A stretch of 64,000 nucleotides of DNA. Source: Echria macrotheca. Lineage: Eukaryota; Ascomycota; Sordariomycetes; Sordariales; Schizotheciaceae. Within the stretch, counting starts at the first letter, position 1. Each line of letters begins with the position of its first letter. Below are positions 1 to 13,311 of the stretch, piece by piece. The stretch lies in the NCBI GenBank assembly GCA_030411725.1, contig MU839831.1, forward strand, positions 930,001-994,000, given 5' to 3'. Made by a program: the position numbers and the translations under genes. Below the pieces are notes generated by a model. That model had not been told where the DNA came from. It saw nothing but the letters and a program-made list of their open reading frames with translations, and made no database searches.

Positions 1-3000
1 TAGAGGGCGGTGCTTCCCTGGACTGTCCAATATGAGGTACGTAGGGCGGCGATGTGTGCGTCAGCTATGTCTGTGGCAAGATGTGGCCTGGAAGACGTAG
101 GAGCATGCGTGCCAACGGGCCCTCCTTTGATTCGCAGACGTTTCGTTACCGAGTACTTGAAATTCCAGGGATGACAACGCAGGCTCTTCATTACCGAGTA
201 CCTGGTATATATGCCCAGACTCCCAGAAGACTGGCATGAAGAGACGGTATGTGGGTTCCGAGGGCTGCTTGACAACCGGAGAGACTTCAAGCCAAACTCC
301 GTCCCCGTACGAACCCAGCAAAACTCGGCCGGGAGTCGGCTGCATGTTTCGCGAACCGACATATCCAGATCATCTGCACAGCTGCAGCAAGCCAACAGAC
401 ATCTGACACTGCCCAGCCAGAGTCAACAGAGGGGATTGGAAGAGACCCGAAAAAGCGGCAGTCCCCAGACTCCCCGGGTAGTACTGAAAAGCTGCCTGCG
501 TCTAGTGGCATTGATTGGAGAGATGCAGCACGGGCAGGTGCATCACTGACACCAGACTGCAGAAATGTGTTTAGCTTGTGTCGACACTCGACGCCCCGGA
601 CAAAACTCACCGCAACATTCCGGACCTGAGCTCCAGCTTGCACTGACCCCGTGTTGTTTTGATCCACGAGTTGCTATTTCAAAGATATGACCCGCGATAC
701 GAACGTATCGCGATCGGACGTCCAGCTCGAGAACTGAGACTCTCCGGCTGTGTAATTTCCTGCGTCGTATCGGACGCCGCCTCGAGATCATTGCCATTGT
801 GTCGCTAAGAAACTGTGCTGTGAGGGAGGGCCCCTTTTTGTCCTGCCATCGACATGAGCTGGAGGCCGCTTGTTGGGGTACTGCAGAGGACTTTTCGTAT
901 GTCTCAAGAGACTATTTCGAGGACCGCGCCTCATGTCTCAGCCACAGCCTTCAGTTATCAAGTGCCACGGGGCCCGTATCCCTCCGAACGACTGCTACCC
1001 TGAATGGTGGAAGGTTAGCCACAAATTCTCTTGCCACATGTTTACTCGTACTGTCTTGGGTATGGTAGCCGCATTCCGCAACATGTCGCGTGGCAACTGC
1101 GTGATGCGGCTCGTGAGGAGGTCTCCACCTGATACACTTTGGAAGGTCAAACGTTGGTTTAAAGGTAGTAGGTAGAGTAGATGCTGACCCCTGTTCTTCG
1201 TAAACGGCATATCGATGGTGCTAGTATCAATCATTGCCGGCTATATTGGCAACCAAGAATAGACGGAAGAAATCAAATACATGAAACCTCGATGATCGAC
1301 TCTTATTCCGCTGTTATTCTGGGAAAGCGGAAAACTCTGATGAGAGCCCGGTTATGTTGGGCGGCAACAATGGGAAAAAACAAGCGACTGGCAGCATAGC
1401 GTTCGCGGTAGAGAGGGTCGGCTGAGACAAGGCTGAAGCTTTATCAGCAGAATCATGCCATAGTGCGTCATAGGGGGAAGGGGGGTCGAGAAAGGATGCC
1501 AAGAGGAAGAAATATACCGCCTGTGCTCCCGCTCCAAGCTACCGGTGGAGAATAAAAAACGCCGACGTGATACTGGCCCTGGTCTAGAGGGTGAGTGGAG
1601 GGGGGGTCTCGTCGTCCTGAGCGGTTGTGACAGCCAGCGTCTGTGATGTCAGACCCATGCGTTCCCCACGTTTTTGTCTCCTAATGTTGCCTGTTTTCGA
1701 TGATCCGCCCCAGGGTCCCTTGGAGGGTGGCCCGGACGGGCAAGTGTCAGAGGGTCGAGAAGGCGCACAGGCGCTCGGCTGGGGCCGACAGAAAGCAGGA
1801 GGAAGAAGCTAAGACATCAAAATCCCGGCCGTTTTATGCGGCGGGAAACGAGCGGGCAGACGAAGCAATGAGCGGCGAGGGATCGATGGCGAGTGGGGAT
1901 GATGAACGGGCGGTTTGGACGTGTTTTTCGGCCTGGTCGGTCTCAGACTCTAACAGCGGGCTTCAGCTCCCTGCTGCCTGTGTCTCTTGATTCATCCGGC
2001 GACGCCATGTTGGGACGAAAAGGCCGAAGGGATGCTGCATAAAAGGCGCTTTTGGCAACGGTTGGTGGGTGTTTGGCGTTGTCGTCCGTCTGTCTCGCTC
2101 GTCTGAATGCGGCAGGCCTTGGCGTTTTGGGACTTCCCGTCCAAGATCTGATAAGCCACCCGCCAACCACAAGCACAGGCCCGGGAGCTTGCGAGTGAAG
2201 ATCCAATATGCAGAATCATGGTGATGGCTTCTCGGCACCTTCTGCCGCTGACGGCTGGGCCCGGAGGTGGCTGAGTGTGCAAATCAGCGTTGCTGGAGCA
2301 AATCTTGTGCCAGCGCGGGTCCACTGTAGACCACCAACCCCGCCCCCACCATTTCTTGTCGCGACAGGGAGTTGTCGCCAGAATCCCAACAACCCAGGGT
2401 CTACGCAGCAGCCCCGCCGTCGAACGCTTCCACGCTTCCAACGCTTCTGTGCAGTTGGCATTGGCATGCGGGTGATGCAGATCGTTGCAGTGCTCCGCCA
2501 CCAGGCCAGCTGCCTGGTTTGTCGCATCTCTCCGACCTCGTCCGCTTCAGCGAGTTTTGGGTAGAAAGACGAGGTGAGGGGCAGGAGGCGTTCGACCAGG
2601 TTCGCGTCTGCCGCTGCCGCTTCCTTCCCCTTTCGGTGTCAGGCAGGTGTGCCACCGCGAGTAGGCGTCCAGGTCTCCGAATTGATGTTGCACGCGCGGC
2701 GAGCTGCGCGGTACCGACCGACAGGATTGTGGCACTCGGAGGACAGCCGGACTTGCAGCGCCGAGTACTCGATGTCCTGGGGTGCCTTGGTGATCTCGGC
2801 GCCGAGAGCTGATCCGTCTCTGGGCAGGCACTCAACCTCGACGACAGCCCTCCGCAGAGATGCCTTCTGTCGTTGACATCGAGGCTTGGTCGTCTTGGTA
2901 TCGACGACGCAACACTTTACCTTCTCGGCGTGGGCAGCCGACGACGACAGACTCTGGATGTCGAGCCGTTGCGACTACACTAGCGGGCCCCTGCACCGAC

Positions 3001-4247
3001 GAAAAAATGACGGCGACACTCGGTCGAGTGGGAACTGTCACGTCTCAGCTCTGTGTCACGCTTGTCTCGAGCACTACTGCTGCACCACCAGCCACTGACT
3101 GCCACTGTTGCAGCTCGCCAGCACTGGCCACGTTCTCTGCAGCCATGCAGCTCCCAGGTAAGGCAGAGCGGGCTCATCCCGTCGCATGCAGCGTGCCATC
3201 CCATGCTGGCGGGAACGGCGCGCACGTGCCTGGCGAACTGACACGCCTCCATGAACATCAGCTAGTTGACACAGACGACACAGGCTTGGCATATACGCCG
3301 TGTGTCTTGCTCCGTGGCGGTTGACTATCGACTCTCCAACGCTCCATCGGCGCTAGTTAGACGTGCGCACACACGGCGACTCGACACCACGCGACTCCAT
3401 CACCATGACCCCGACTCCCCCCTCGGGAACGAGACCCCTCTTGTGTCTCTCGGGCTCAGACATGGACGGCGCCAGCATGGAGTTTGCTGTCTGCAACCTG
3501 CCCGATGCAGCAACATACGTACTGTAGCTGTAGGCGCCGAACGGGGGTCTCCAGCTCGCCACCTCTTGCCAGGGACCCGCAGACCAAAAGCTTCGATATA
3601 TAACAGCGGCGGCCGTTGCATTCTCGTCGGCAAAGATGTGCCTGATCATCACCAGCATCCGACATCCCTCGCTCCCGCGCCATCAACAGGCCCCTGGCAA
3701 GCGACTCCATCCCCGATCCTCGCGCGGTGATAGTCAACAAGGGATTCGGGCTGATCGTCAGACCCACAGAGTCTTATTCTCGTCTCCACAAAGCTGCCCA
3801 GCCCTAGCTCTGGTCCAAACCTTCCCCTCCCGAGGCATCAACTTGACTCCCGTGCGGTGCGGAGCTACCCGCACGTAACTAAGGGAAAAAGACCGTTGTG
3901 GCCGTCCATATGTATATCTCTCCCGTCCCGCGCATCCATCGTATACCCGGGTCATATCTGATCTGACTTGATATCCCGTTACAGCACCCGTCCCTGTCTT
4001 CTTCCTCTGCGCTGTACGCTCGTCCTCCTTCTCTTGGGTTCCAGGACCCACTTCGAACTGGGGAGCTTCATCTGGTCTCCCTCGGGTTCTGATCCGGCAG
4101 CTTATTCTCTGCCCACTGGCCATCGAATCTCTCTTCAGACCGTCGTCTTTCGTTCATACCCGCGACTCGCCACATCATCTTGTCCGGTTATTTCTCTAAC
4201 CCTCCTCCAACCAACCTTCTACCACCCGTGGCTCCTCCGGCGGTACA
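1..4247. other. gene-poor left flank
   Basis: No gene is supported here. Open frames occur on both strands and overlap one another, which is typical of GC-rich non-coding DNA, and none has a recognisable domain or convincing introns. The last few hundred bases are C/T-rich and would contain the promoter and 5' leader of the small cysteine-rich gene that starts at 4248. Confidence 0.5.
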
Positions 4248-4625
4248 ATGTGCCACTACTATTATCTCCATCATCACCACATGCCTCCCTGCACGCGGGA
4301 CATCGACATGGTCGTACACTACGTTTTCTGCCCCTACGCCACCACCGATGCCTCGGGCAGCGTACCCTGCGCCAATCTCGAATTCGACTCGTCTCAAAAT
4401 GTTGACTACACGGACCCCTGCGCCATGGGCGGCTGCCTCGCATCCCCCGACTGCTCTTCGGGGAAATGTCGCCTTGAGGAGCTCAACGGCTGCTGGGTCT
4501 GCTGTCAGTGCAAACGGGGCGGTAACCAGAGCCTCTGGTGTCGCCACCGGATGCGTGGGAGCCCAGACACATTCTGCTATCATACCTGTTGCGAGTCTTG
4601 TCAACCCGACTTCAAAAAGCGCTAG
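4248..4625 (+). CDS. small cysteine-rich MCH-family protein, copy 1 (unknown function)
   Basis: Single-exon gene, 125 residues, not a family I recognise. It begins Met-Cys-His followed by aromatic and histidine residues, has no signal peptide or membrane segment, and carries 16 cysteines. Two blocks stand out: W83-V-CCQC-x2-G-x-N-x3-WC-x-H100, and C110-x-H-x-CC-x2-C118. Both recur without gaps in a second gene at 9521-10252, which argues that this frame is truly coding. The Cys/His spacing suggests zinc binding or a disulfide-knotted fold; without a secretion signal, zinc binding is the better guess. ATG 4248 is chosen because the paralogue also starts Met-Cys-His. Unlike copy 2 it has no introns and ends soon after the last cysteine block with a short basic tail (KKR). 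Confidence 0.72.
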   Translation: MCHYYYLHHHHMPPCTRDIDMVVHYVFCPYATTDASGSVPCANLEFDSSQNVDYTDPCAMGGCLASPDCSSGKCRLEELNGCWVCCQCKRGGNQSLWCRHRMRGSPDTFCYHTCCESCQPDFKKR

Positions 4626-7600
4626 GGCTGCCGACCGACACCATCGACACACCCAAACACACACGATCCCACCGAAGCCCGTCGGCAACAGCGATACAAC
4701 AAGGTCACGATGTCATTGACCGGGTCAGTTCGCACAACAGACGGCTCAAGAGGAGGTTGGATGTCCATACCAACCAACACACTCGTTTAGCCGCTTCATA
4801 TGCGGCCGGCGCGACATATCATCTATACTGGTCGCCCAAGGCGAACCACCGACATCCAGACAGGATCAGGCTTTTCTTTATAGCCTTGGGCGGTGGAGGC
4901 CAAATGGGCAAGCACACCACCGTTGTATACATTACGAAGGACCAGCGATTTCGGACGCGATGGCACTTGATTGCCAGCTTCACTTCTGCTCCTCGATTTC
5001 TGTCTCTTCCGAGACTCTGCTCGTTTCTTCCGAGGGGCGATTTTTTTTGGAGAATCATTCTTTGATTTCTTTCACACATGTAACAATTTCTTGCATTGAG
5101 GTTTGGTTTGGAACGTACTTGGGAGATGGGGAGGGACTAGAGCATCTAAGACGGGTTAGGTGGGGATATATAAGAGCAAGCCTGAGATATCAGAGACATT
5201 GAGCTATGACTTATGGTGTGTGACATCTGTCAAGGAATTCCAGACATTGTAGGTTGCCGTCGTGCTCTGGGTTGCCGGAAGTTACTCTGGATCGCCTGCT
5301 CTAACAATGTTTGCAGCCTGGACCCACCCCAAAGTGTCTGCCTGCCTATTAGGGGCTTTCCCTCACACATTCAGCGACCTTGGGGGGAACAACAGCAAGT
5401 GGTTCGACTAGGGCTTGAACATAGGATATTCGTATTTCTCGCCGTAGACGGAAACCCCGGAAGAGCCGGGACAAGCTCCGCTTTAGCAACAATGTGTGGG
5501 AAACTGGGTTCTCTGCAGAGAATCTTGTGTGTGTACCTAGGTATTGAGGTAAGAACTGGCTCTGCGAGAGCTTGGCCAGGTGATCTATCTATCCATCCTG
5601 TTGCTTTTTTTTCCGATTGGCCTCATATGTATGTTTAACTCAGTTACTTGCAAGTAAACAAAGAAACTTAAGATGTCTGGCGTGAACCAGCAGCAATGGC
5701 GACCGCTACCCGTCAGGGCACCTGAATCGCCACACAATAAACCACCGGACCATGTTGCTTTACTTGGTGGTGTACCGCGTCCGCCGTCGCGCAGCACCCT
5801 TCTCTTGTGTCATCGGAGGGGTTGTCGGTGCCATGTATGACTGGATGGGCTGTGCTATGGTATGCCAGATATGTAGGACTAGCGGGGGGAGATACCGAGT
5901 AGCAACAGATATAATTATCGGGCTACCTACCGGATATATGCCATCGTTTCACCGTAACACCCTCCCTCCCTGGGGGTGTACCTGTGTCCTGTGATGGGCA
6001 GGTATGAGGTGCGTGGGATTACCGCCAGCCACGTGGTGACGTTGCAAGGGTACTAGCTGACTTGGGTATTTTAGTCCTCTTCTATCAACACACGGTCGGC
6101 GTGCAGAAATCAGAGGCTCTTTTTTTGGTTGGGGGGGAAGGATGAAATATGTACGGCCTTTGTCGGGATATACACCGTCAGACAGTTCCTTCGAAACGAA
6201 AACTGTCCGCGCCTCGTTTTTTATATCGGGCGGGGGGTTCCTGACGGATAGGGATTGATCTGTGACCCTGGTGGACGGTGTCTCTGATCGAATATTCAAG
6301 TCATTGTCTAGACATATAGAAAAAGTAGGTACAGGAGTGAGTTGGTGCCCGGTGATGGCATATTTTTCCCTCAGGTTCAAGGTTGAATGCGAAACGGAAG
6401 CGGGCACCACGTTGCAAGGTCTTTGTGGGGTTCGGGAGTGTCAGTATGGGTATGGTGCTAGCTACCTAGGTCGGTAGGCTGGATTTTCGAGGCGCTGTAG
6501 ATATAAGCCGGTGCTTCATTGTTCAGAGATGGATACATGGACATGGGGCTGTGGTTCGTTGGCTGTCTGTGCTATTGCGGGTTCCGAATACCTGGAAAAA
6601 CATGATTTTGCAAGAATAAGCTAGGCTCAAGGGGGATTAATCATGGCAAGACGAGACTTTCAGACATATATATGTCCAAGGTGGTTTGATCTAGACTGCG
6701 TGGGCGTGAAAAGGTGTCAAAACTCTGCGATAAATATCTGAGGTAGTCTTGATTGGCTCGCTAGGTAGATTGAGTCCATTCAGACGGAGGTTTGCCGTTA
6801 TATCCTCTTATATCCCTCCACCGTCGGGTTCTCTGTTGCTAATGAGGCAGTGAACTCTGATTTTCATATTTAGAAAAATCAAATTTCCTCCCGCGTTCAT
6901 TCTACGCTTACGGAATGTAGCAGCCCATTACATCAGGAGATTATTTGATAGATCCAGTTCATTATGATTTGCGAGGTGGTGCTGGGGACTATTATGTACA
7001 TGTATACACTGCAGCTCGCGGTTACATGTTAAGCCCATTTTGAATTATTACGTCAACAATGGACTATGCCTACCGTGCATACCCAGCTCGGTGCATATAG
7101 CATGGACAGGGTGTGCTCCAAAATCACCCCTTCCGGCATGGGAATATGAGACCGAAGACAGATGAGATGAAAAAAGAGAGGGGAAAACGGTGGTGATGAG
7201 GCGGCCACGAAGAGGAAAAGATTCGCTCGAACCGCTTGCAAAATCGCCCGGATGAGGGAGAAAACGGACCTCTGTACTAACCGCTGTACTCGGGCGTCCC
7301 CTAGAAGAATGGAGCAAATGGCGTTTTCAGGTTGAGTCCGAGAGGAAGGGCTGGATGGGCGATCCACTTGTACACACCTTCGTGGACTCGGAGACTCGTG
7401 AACTGACCTTCCCTTCTTTCCTTCCTCCGACACGCTGCCTGATAGGTACCGAGGTAGGTATTTTACCCTCGGGGCGCCGTCCATATAATCATCCTGAAGG
7501 TGAAAAGCTCTCATTTGGAGCAAAACTTTGCTCCCATCACCCCCAGCGAAACGAAACCTAGCATACCCACATTCCGCAGACAGAGAATTACTCGAAGCCA

Positions 7601-9520
7601 ACCCCTCAAAAAAGGATCTGTTGCTTACCTGGCCATGGATGTCGACGCCGACGCCAACGAGTTTGTCGCGAATACTTTTCCATCTCCCTTCGTCGACCTA
7701 CACGAGTCCCCGAAGACAGAAAGCCCACACGATACCGCATGCCCTGCACACGTGGGCAACACGCCATGTAATAAAAAGTAGACCGACCGAAAAAGGCACG
7801 TCGATGAGGTGTGGGAGACATAAAATCAAAAGAACAAGGGTGTCAACCGCCCTATGTATACCACACGACACAATGAGGCTTGATCTATCTTTAGTAATAC
7901 CTTATATACCTACCCACCAAACCCACAAGAAGAAAAAGTTTGAGGCTGAACAACGAATGGGGGCCCCGGGTGCCGTTCATGTCATGGCTGACCAAAACCG
8001 GTGCCGATCGCCAGGTCGAGGCTGCACCCTCGTGAGGATGTCGAGATCGAGGCACCGGTAAGCCAGTTCCGGGCTGCCGGGATAACGCTAAAAAGAAAGG
8101 AAAATCCAATGGTGTACTGTGCTGAACCTCGATAGGCTGGACTGCAGCGAGATCGGTTGGTTCAGGAGAGGCCGATCTCTGCGCCTTGCGAAAAGGTCCA
8201 TGGTGCTGGAGATCGCCAGTGCCCATCTGTGATTGTTGCTCTCCCGGGTGCTGCACCCCGGTATGTGACGCTCCGGATGGAGGAAAACTCAGGAACGTTA
8301 GCATGGATGTTGCATTCTCTGGGACGCTGGTTCTTACTTTATCCTTGGGTGTCACTGAAATCCCAGCCGCCGATGACGTCTGCCCAATCATCGCGCAAAT
8401 AAAACACTGGGAAAGTCCCCCGCGAAAGTAAACCTTCGCTTGGTTTGTCTCGTTTCCCCATTCTGGGGATTTGCTCCGGCGAGACGGTAGGCCGGACCGG
8501 GGTTCGGGGCGCACCCTTGTGATCCCGAGAAACAGGTCCCTGGGTCGGGATCGGAAGACGGTCAGTGGCGTTCGGTGTGCGTGGCGTGGCTGAGAGCTGA
8601 ACTTGTTGGCCAGTTCGGGGGGCTGCAGCTTGGGGGGAGAATGGGAACCAGTCAGAGGTGGGCATCTCGAACGCCACAACACCCATGAGCGGTAACAGGG
8701 CAGGGTTTGCGAACTTGACGCCCCGTGTTCCCGCCCTCATCGTTTCGAATTTTGGGCTTGATTTGACCGCTTGACGCCCACGAGTTTCCCCCCCTCGACA
8801 TGCCCACCTTCCTTTTCTTTTTCCTATTGTCACTCCGACCTATCACTTTCGTGGCTGCAGGTGTTCGTCGACAACCAGCCCTCGTTATCAAACTCGAACC
8901 TTTTTATGATCCCGATACAGACTAGTCGGAGGCTGCCTCAAGACAAGGACGTTTGTCTCCGAGGGCATGGAGTGGCTTGAGCCGACCATGTGGTTCCGTC
9001 ATATCATGAAGATGTCTTGCCCGAAAACTTTCGGACGATCAGAGATGCGGAATCGTGGTTCTGTGCTCGGATGATCGGCCCCCTAGGAGACATCCCGCTC
9101 TCCCAGACACTCCAAATCCCGGGATGTCAAGAATGACATTCAGCTTGGCAGCTATCAAGACGTCACGGGCACTTGCCTTCATGTGATGTATAAGAGGCCG
9201 TGTCCTGCGGCTTCTTCTCTGCTCATGATCCCGAGCCATGTAAAACCTCAAAGAGACCTTCACTACTTGCCAGGTTTCGATCGGCACCCACCTCAACATC
9301 ATCACTGCTTCTGGAACCAAACAACCTCCAGGATCCGACATTTTCAAAGCCTTGTCAAGACTATCGAGTCTTTGATTTCTCTTGCCGAGACATAGTCGCC
9401 AGCCGCGGACCACCTCCTCTTGCCGTTGTTTGAAACCGTGGAAGACCTCAAGCAGTTTCGAAAGCTTGAGCATATCTTCCATCTTCAGCCTTGTCGATAT
9501 TGTCCACGCCCGCTTCCAAA
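4626..9520. other. 4.9 kb between the two MCH paralogues
   Basis: No convincing gene. Minus-strand frames at 7891-8682 and 9039-9482 lack support (the first has no ATG). Partial palindromes of the TACCTAGGTA type lie at 5534-5543 and 6463-6472. The stretch around 5.0-7.0 kb is visibly richer in A and T than the flanks. The final part must hold the promoter and leader of the gene starting at 9521. Confidence 0.45.
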
Positions 9521-10252
9521 ATGTGCCACGCCGCTAGTCAGCTCCATCCGTGCGGACATGCAGGAACCCAGTGGACATACTGCCCGGACTCGGGTATGAC
9601 CGGTGTCGGCACTGCACCGCCAAACTGTGATGAAAGGACTTGGGGCAACTTGGTCGAGTCGGGGGAGGAGTGCCAACTCGCATACTGTGCTTATAAGACC
9701 GGAACCACTTGGTACGATCTTCTCATTCCCGTCAACAGTTACCTTGCCGCTAAGATGGCTCTTCTTTGCACTTCCAAGCTTGAACCAGACTAACCAGTTG
9801 ACCCAGGACGTGTTGCCAATGTGGAGGTGGCCAGAACAGCGGAGGATGGTGCCTTCATGACCGCGGCCGGTGGGAGTCGGATCCGTATCGGGAGTGGCCG
9901 AACTGGATTGAAAAGTGCGAGCACAACTGCTGCACCAACTGCACGCTTGACTGTATGTGCTACCGTGTGAGAGCCCCGAAGCTAAGACTAACTAGTCCCA
10001 GCCGAAGAACAGATGCCCCGGTTCATCGAGGAATCAGGCAAGGGCCACAAGAGCTCCAGCAAGGGCAAGAAGCCTGTCGTGAAGAAGGCACCAGCAAAGC
10101 GGACCAAGAAGTCGGGTGGCGCCGAAGATGTACCCGTCCCTTCAGTAGAACGGGATGACGAGGGGCTGGATGGAGAGAGGTCAGGGTCCAAGAGCAAGCC
10201 CAAGGAGAAGTCTTCAGGCTCAAAGGCATCCGCATCGAAGCGGAAGAGGTGA
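9521..10252 (+). CDS. small cysteine-rich MCH-family protein, copy 2, with basic C-terminal tail
   Basis: Three exons, 9521-9711, 9807-9952 and 10002-10252, giving 195 residues. Introns are 95 and 49 nt with CTAAC branch sites and CAG acceptors. The first intron interrupts the Trp64 codon immediately before the CCQC motif. Residues 1-112 are Cys/His-rich: start Met-Cys-His, a TYCP motif at 19-22, W64-T-CCQC-x2-G-x-N-x3-WC-x-H81, and C101-x-H-x-CC-x2-C109. These blocks match copy 1 at 4248-4625. Residues 117-195 form a different region, very rich in Lys, Ser, Gly and Glu with several basic clusters, ending KRKR, which resembles a nuclear targeting or nucleic-acid-binding tail and is absent from copy 1. 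Function is unknown; a nuclear zinc-binding protein is an inference only. Confidence 0.75.
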
Positions 10253-12142
10253 TCTTCTTGCCGTTCTCATCTGTTGATTTCCTGTTCCTGTTTCTGTCGA
10301 TAACGGGTCGAGCCTCGTTGGATGTATGTTTGTGCCAGTATTCCGTAATTATGGGTCATCGGATAGCTCAAAGGCATTCCTAGTTTCTCCCATTGCGTTC
10401 CGGCAGCTGGCATGATGCACCTGCACCTGGCTGGTCGCTTCGAAAAACTGCTAACAGGTGCTGTCTTCGATACGACCTTTGTATGGGATGGAACCTCGAT
10501 GTGGCCACCACGGTGTTGGATGGCCGGCTCGGGCCCCCGGCTGTCTGACGAGGGACGGGAAGGCGAGAGAAAATCGATGAAAACGGCAAACAACTTTTAT
10601 CCGGACTGACCGATCCGGTTGGCAGTTGGGTTGCACAGCGGCGCCGGGCCCTGGTGATTCGACGGTTGTGCCACGTGCCAATTATGCCGCCAGCAGGGAT
10701 GGCATCGCTAACTTCTGCGGAGCATGCAGGGGGTCGATGGCGGCACAACGGGATGCCGCATCACGAGGGCGATTTGATGCTTTTGACAGATTGCTTGTCA
10801 AAGTCCTAACGGGAGCCCGTTTAGTGAATCGTTCCTCGATGTTGTCATCGAACTGCGCTGGTGGCTCGGTTTGCGATGTGAACTGGTTTTCTGGACGGGC
10901 TGACCGGCGTTTACCGCTGGGTTCGTCACAGACCGAATTGGGGAAGAGGAAGGAGGGGAAGGGAAGGCACACCAAGCTTGGCGATTTACCCGGCTTCCCA
11001 GTGCCTGGATGCAAAGACAAACTCAAAAATGAAGGGCAGCTGGAAGGTCGAAATAATAGAAACAAGTCCATTTCATTCCGGGTCATCGAGTTATTCCTGA
11101 ACCCGCATTGTCTTTGTCTTCAGGCGGTCGGGGCTGCACCTGCCGGAAATGTAAGCGATTCCTCAGAGGCGGTCTGAGGGGTCCAGACCTGGGTTCGGGT
11201 TGGTCGATCGTTACTGGATATGATGTGACCGCTCTGCTGAGTCTGCGTGAGTCTGCTCACTGTCACCACCATCTTTTCTGCTAGGTCCTTCCTAAACTCG
11301 GAAGTGAGGCCACGTCGGCCGTTGAAGAATCCCAACGGCCGGCACTCGGAAAATTGCGAGGCGGTCTGCCAGTGACATCGTGACTGTCTATCAGAATTCA
11401 GGAGAGGCCTAAAAGTCTTGGTAACGGTCCGCCGTCTGGGGTCAACTCACCCGGGGCCATTCGCAGCAGCTCGCAGGTGCCCGAGACCTGCCGCATTTCG
11501 CTGTCGCCGAAGAAAGGCGTCGGCGAGAAGTGCTCGACAGGGCCTAGAGCTGAGGCCTGAAGGGGAAAAAGCTCATGGCAATGCATGTTTGCCTCGGGGG
11601 GACGCTGATCACGTCTGTCCACCAGGAACACACCCCTTGCTGCGGGCACGCTAGGCTGTCTGAGATTGACGGCCTGGTATTCGCCCGCAGGCATTTTCCA
11701 CATGGCACCCGCAGCAGCTGCAGAAGATGGTTGCACGGCCACCAGCCCGTTCCCTCCCGTTTCTCTGCCCTCCCCAAATTGCCATTCCAGCCCCTGTTCC
11801 GGGACTCGCTCTTCCTCTCCACCTCGTCTTCACCCACCACCACCAGCCTCGAGTGTCGATTTCCGGTCGCCCTGCGATTGACTTTGACCCGTCGACCCAA
11901 ACGATCAATTCAGTCCGAAAAGCTGTCGTGTGCCCGCTTCATCCGCAGCCCGCTAGCGCAAACCAACGCACATCGCAAATCCGAGCCGACGACGACACAG
12001 ACCCGCTAGTCAGTCTTGGTTTCAAGTCCCAGCGTCCGAGCAACAACCTGTCAAAGGCCAACACAAAGAAACCCCCGACCACGACGACACAAGAACCTGC
12101 AGAAAAGAATCCTCCTATATCGCTGTCTCTCCGCCTTCAAAA
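10253..12142. other. intergenic, no gene seen
   Basis: Frames on both strands overlap and none shows a domain. The right-hand 400 bases are C-rich and pyrimidine-rich, as expected for the leader of the gene at 12143. Confidence 0.45.
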
Positions 12143-12646
12143 ATGCCCGCCTCGCTCGATTCCTCCCGTCCTATCATGGCCCCTTCTGTACGTCTCTTGA
12201 CTCCTTGACGCCCGACGATTGCCCCGCAGCTGCCTGCCCTTCTCCAGCACCAGCGAGCAACCCAGCAGTCATTCCGAACCCGTCACACTCTTTATATCTA
12301 AAAACACCGTTGCTAACCATTCCTTTTTTTTCTCCTATCGCAACAGACGCGCACTTCGGTCCGGTACAGCACCTTCAGCATGACGCCGTCGGTCGCGCCC
12401 ACGGTCGCCACGTCGGACAGCGTCACGGCCGAGATCCAGGACATCGAGAAGGGGCTGGATCGCATGGAGAATAAGGCGCTCGCCCAGCAGCGCGTCACCC
12501 TCACCGAGGAAAAGGTGGCCAACATGTCCAAGCTCGCGCTCGGCGCCAAGCTCGACCGCGCCCTCGGCCGGCGGATGAGCGGTCAGGATGCTGTCATGCG
12601 GAAACGGAAGCCGTCGATTATCGTCAGCGAGAAGGAGAAAATGTGA
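12143..12646 (+). CDS. small helical protein of unknown function
   Basis: Two exons, 12143-12187 and 12347-12646, giving 114 residues. The 159-nt intron has GTACGT, a GCTAAC branch site and a T-rich tract ending in CAG, and it keeps the frame (phase 0). The N-terminal 40 residues are rich in Ser, Thr and Pro. Residues from about 43 to 95 are charged and look helical (EIQDIEKGLDRMENKAL and a following Leu/Lys-rich stretch). The C-terminus is strongly basic then Lys/Glu-rich. No signal peptide or membrane segment. I do not recognise the family. Met12 and the Met at 12380 are alternative starts. It converges on the SEC72-like gene. Confidence 0.62.
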
Positions 12647-13311
12647 GCGATGGGGTGTTATTAGGACCGATCGAAGAATACAGCAAGTTTGGCGGGGGAT
12701 TCGGGAAAACGACAATTGAGTGTTTTTATCATGGCATTGGCGATGCCGATTCGAGCTGCCAGAGTCAGGGTAACAGGAAGGAGATATCAAGGCATCAAGG
12801 AGGGAGTGCACGGATTTTCCATGAGCGTTTTTGCGGATTTTATGTTTCATTGGGTTTTCTTTCCAAACGGACTTTTCATCGCGGGAACACGGCATCGTTT
12901 CTAGGGGGGAGGGACTTGCAAGGCGGAAACAGTTTCATGACCATCAGATGCCAGAATGCGCATGTTGATAACGGGTTGCAATAGAGAGACATGTTGGGGA
13001 ACAAAGCAGAGTGTGTGTACGACAAACAAGTCTGGGGATATATATATCAGCCAGCTCTCCTTTTCACCAGGGATTCTTGTTTTTTTTTTTTTTTTTGGTT
13101 GAGGTATATGGTTATAAGATGATGCAAATACATATACATGGCCCCAGACTCGGACCAGGACGCAGTTGTGTATGTACACCAGCATCCGTGACGTGAGTTC
13201 ACTAGCATTTCGTTCTCCAAAAACGCCAGAAACTCCATACCGACCCGATAGAAAATGCAAATCCTCATCGCTTCATCCTGCATCTCCTTTCAACAGAAGG
13301 CCACCGATTAA
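12647..13311. other. convergent 3' region
   Basis: Lies between the stop codons of the small helical gene and the SEC72-like gene, so it should hold both 3' UTRs. It contains a run of 17 T at 13080-13096. Nothing else is seen. Confidence 0.5.

Noticed and set aside
7891..8682. 263-codon minus-strand frame
   Set aside because: Starts with GTG, has low-information Pro/Ser/Arg composition, and no domain or splice sites support it.
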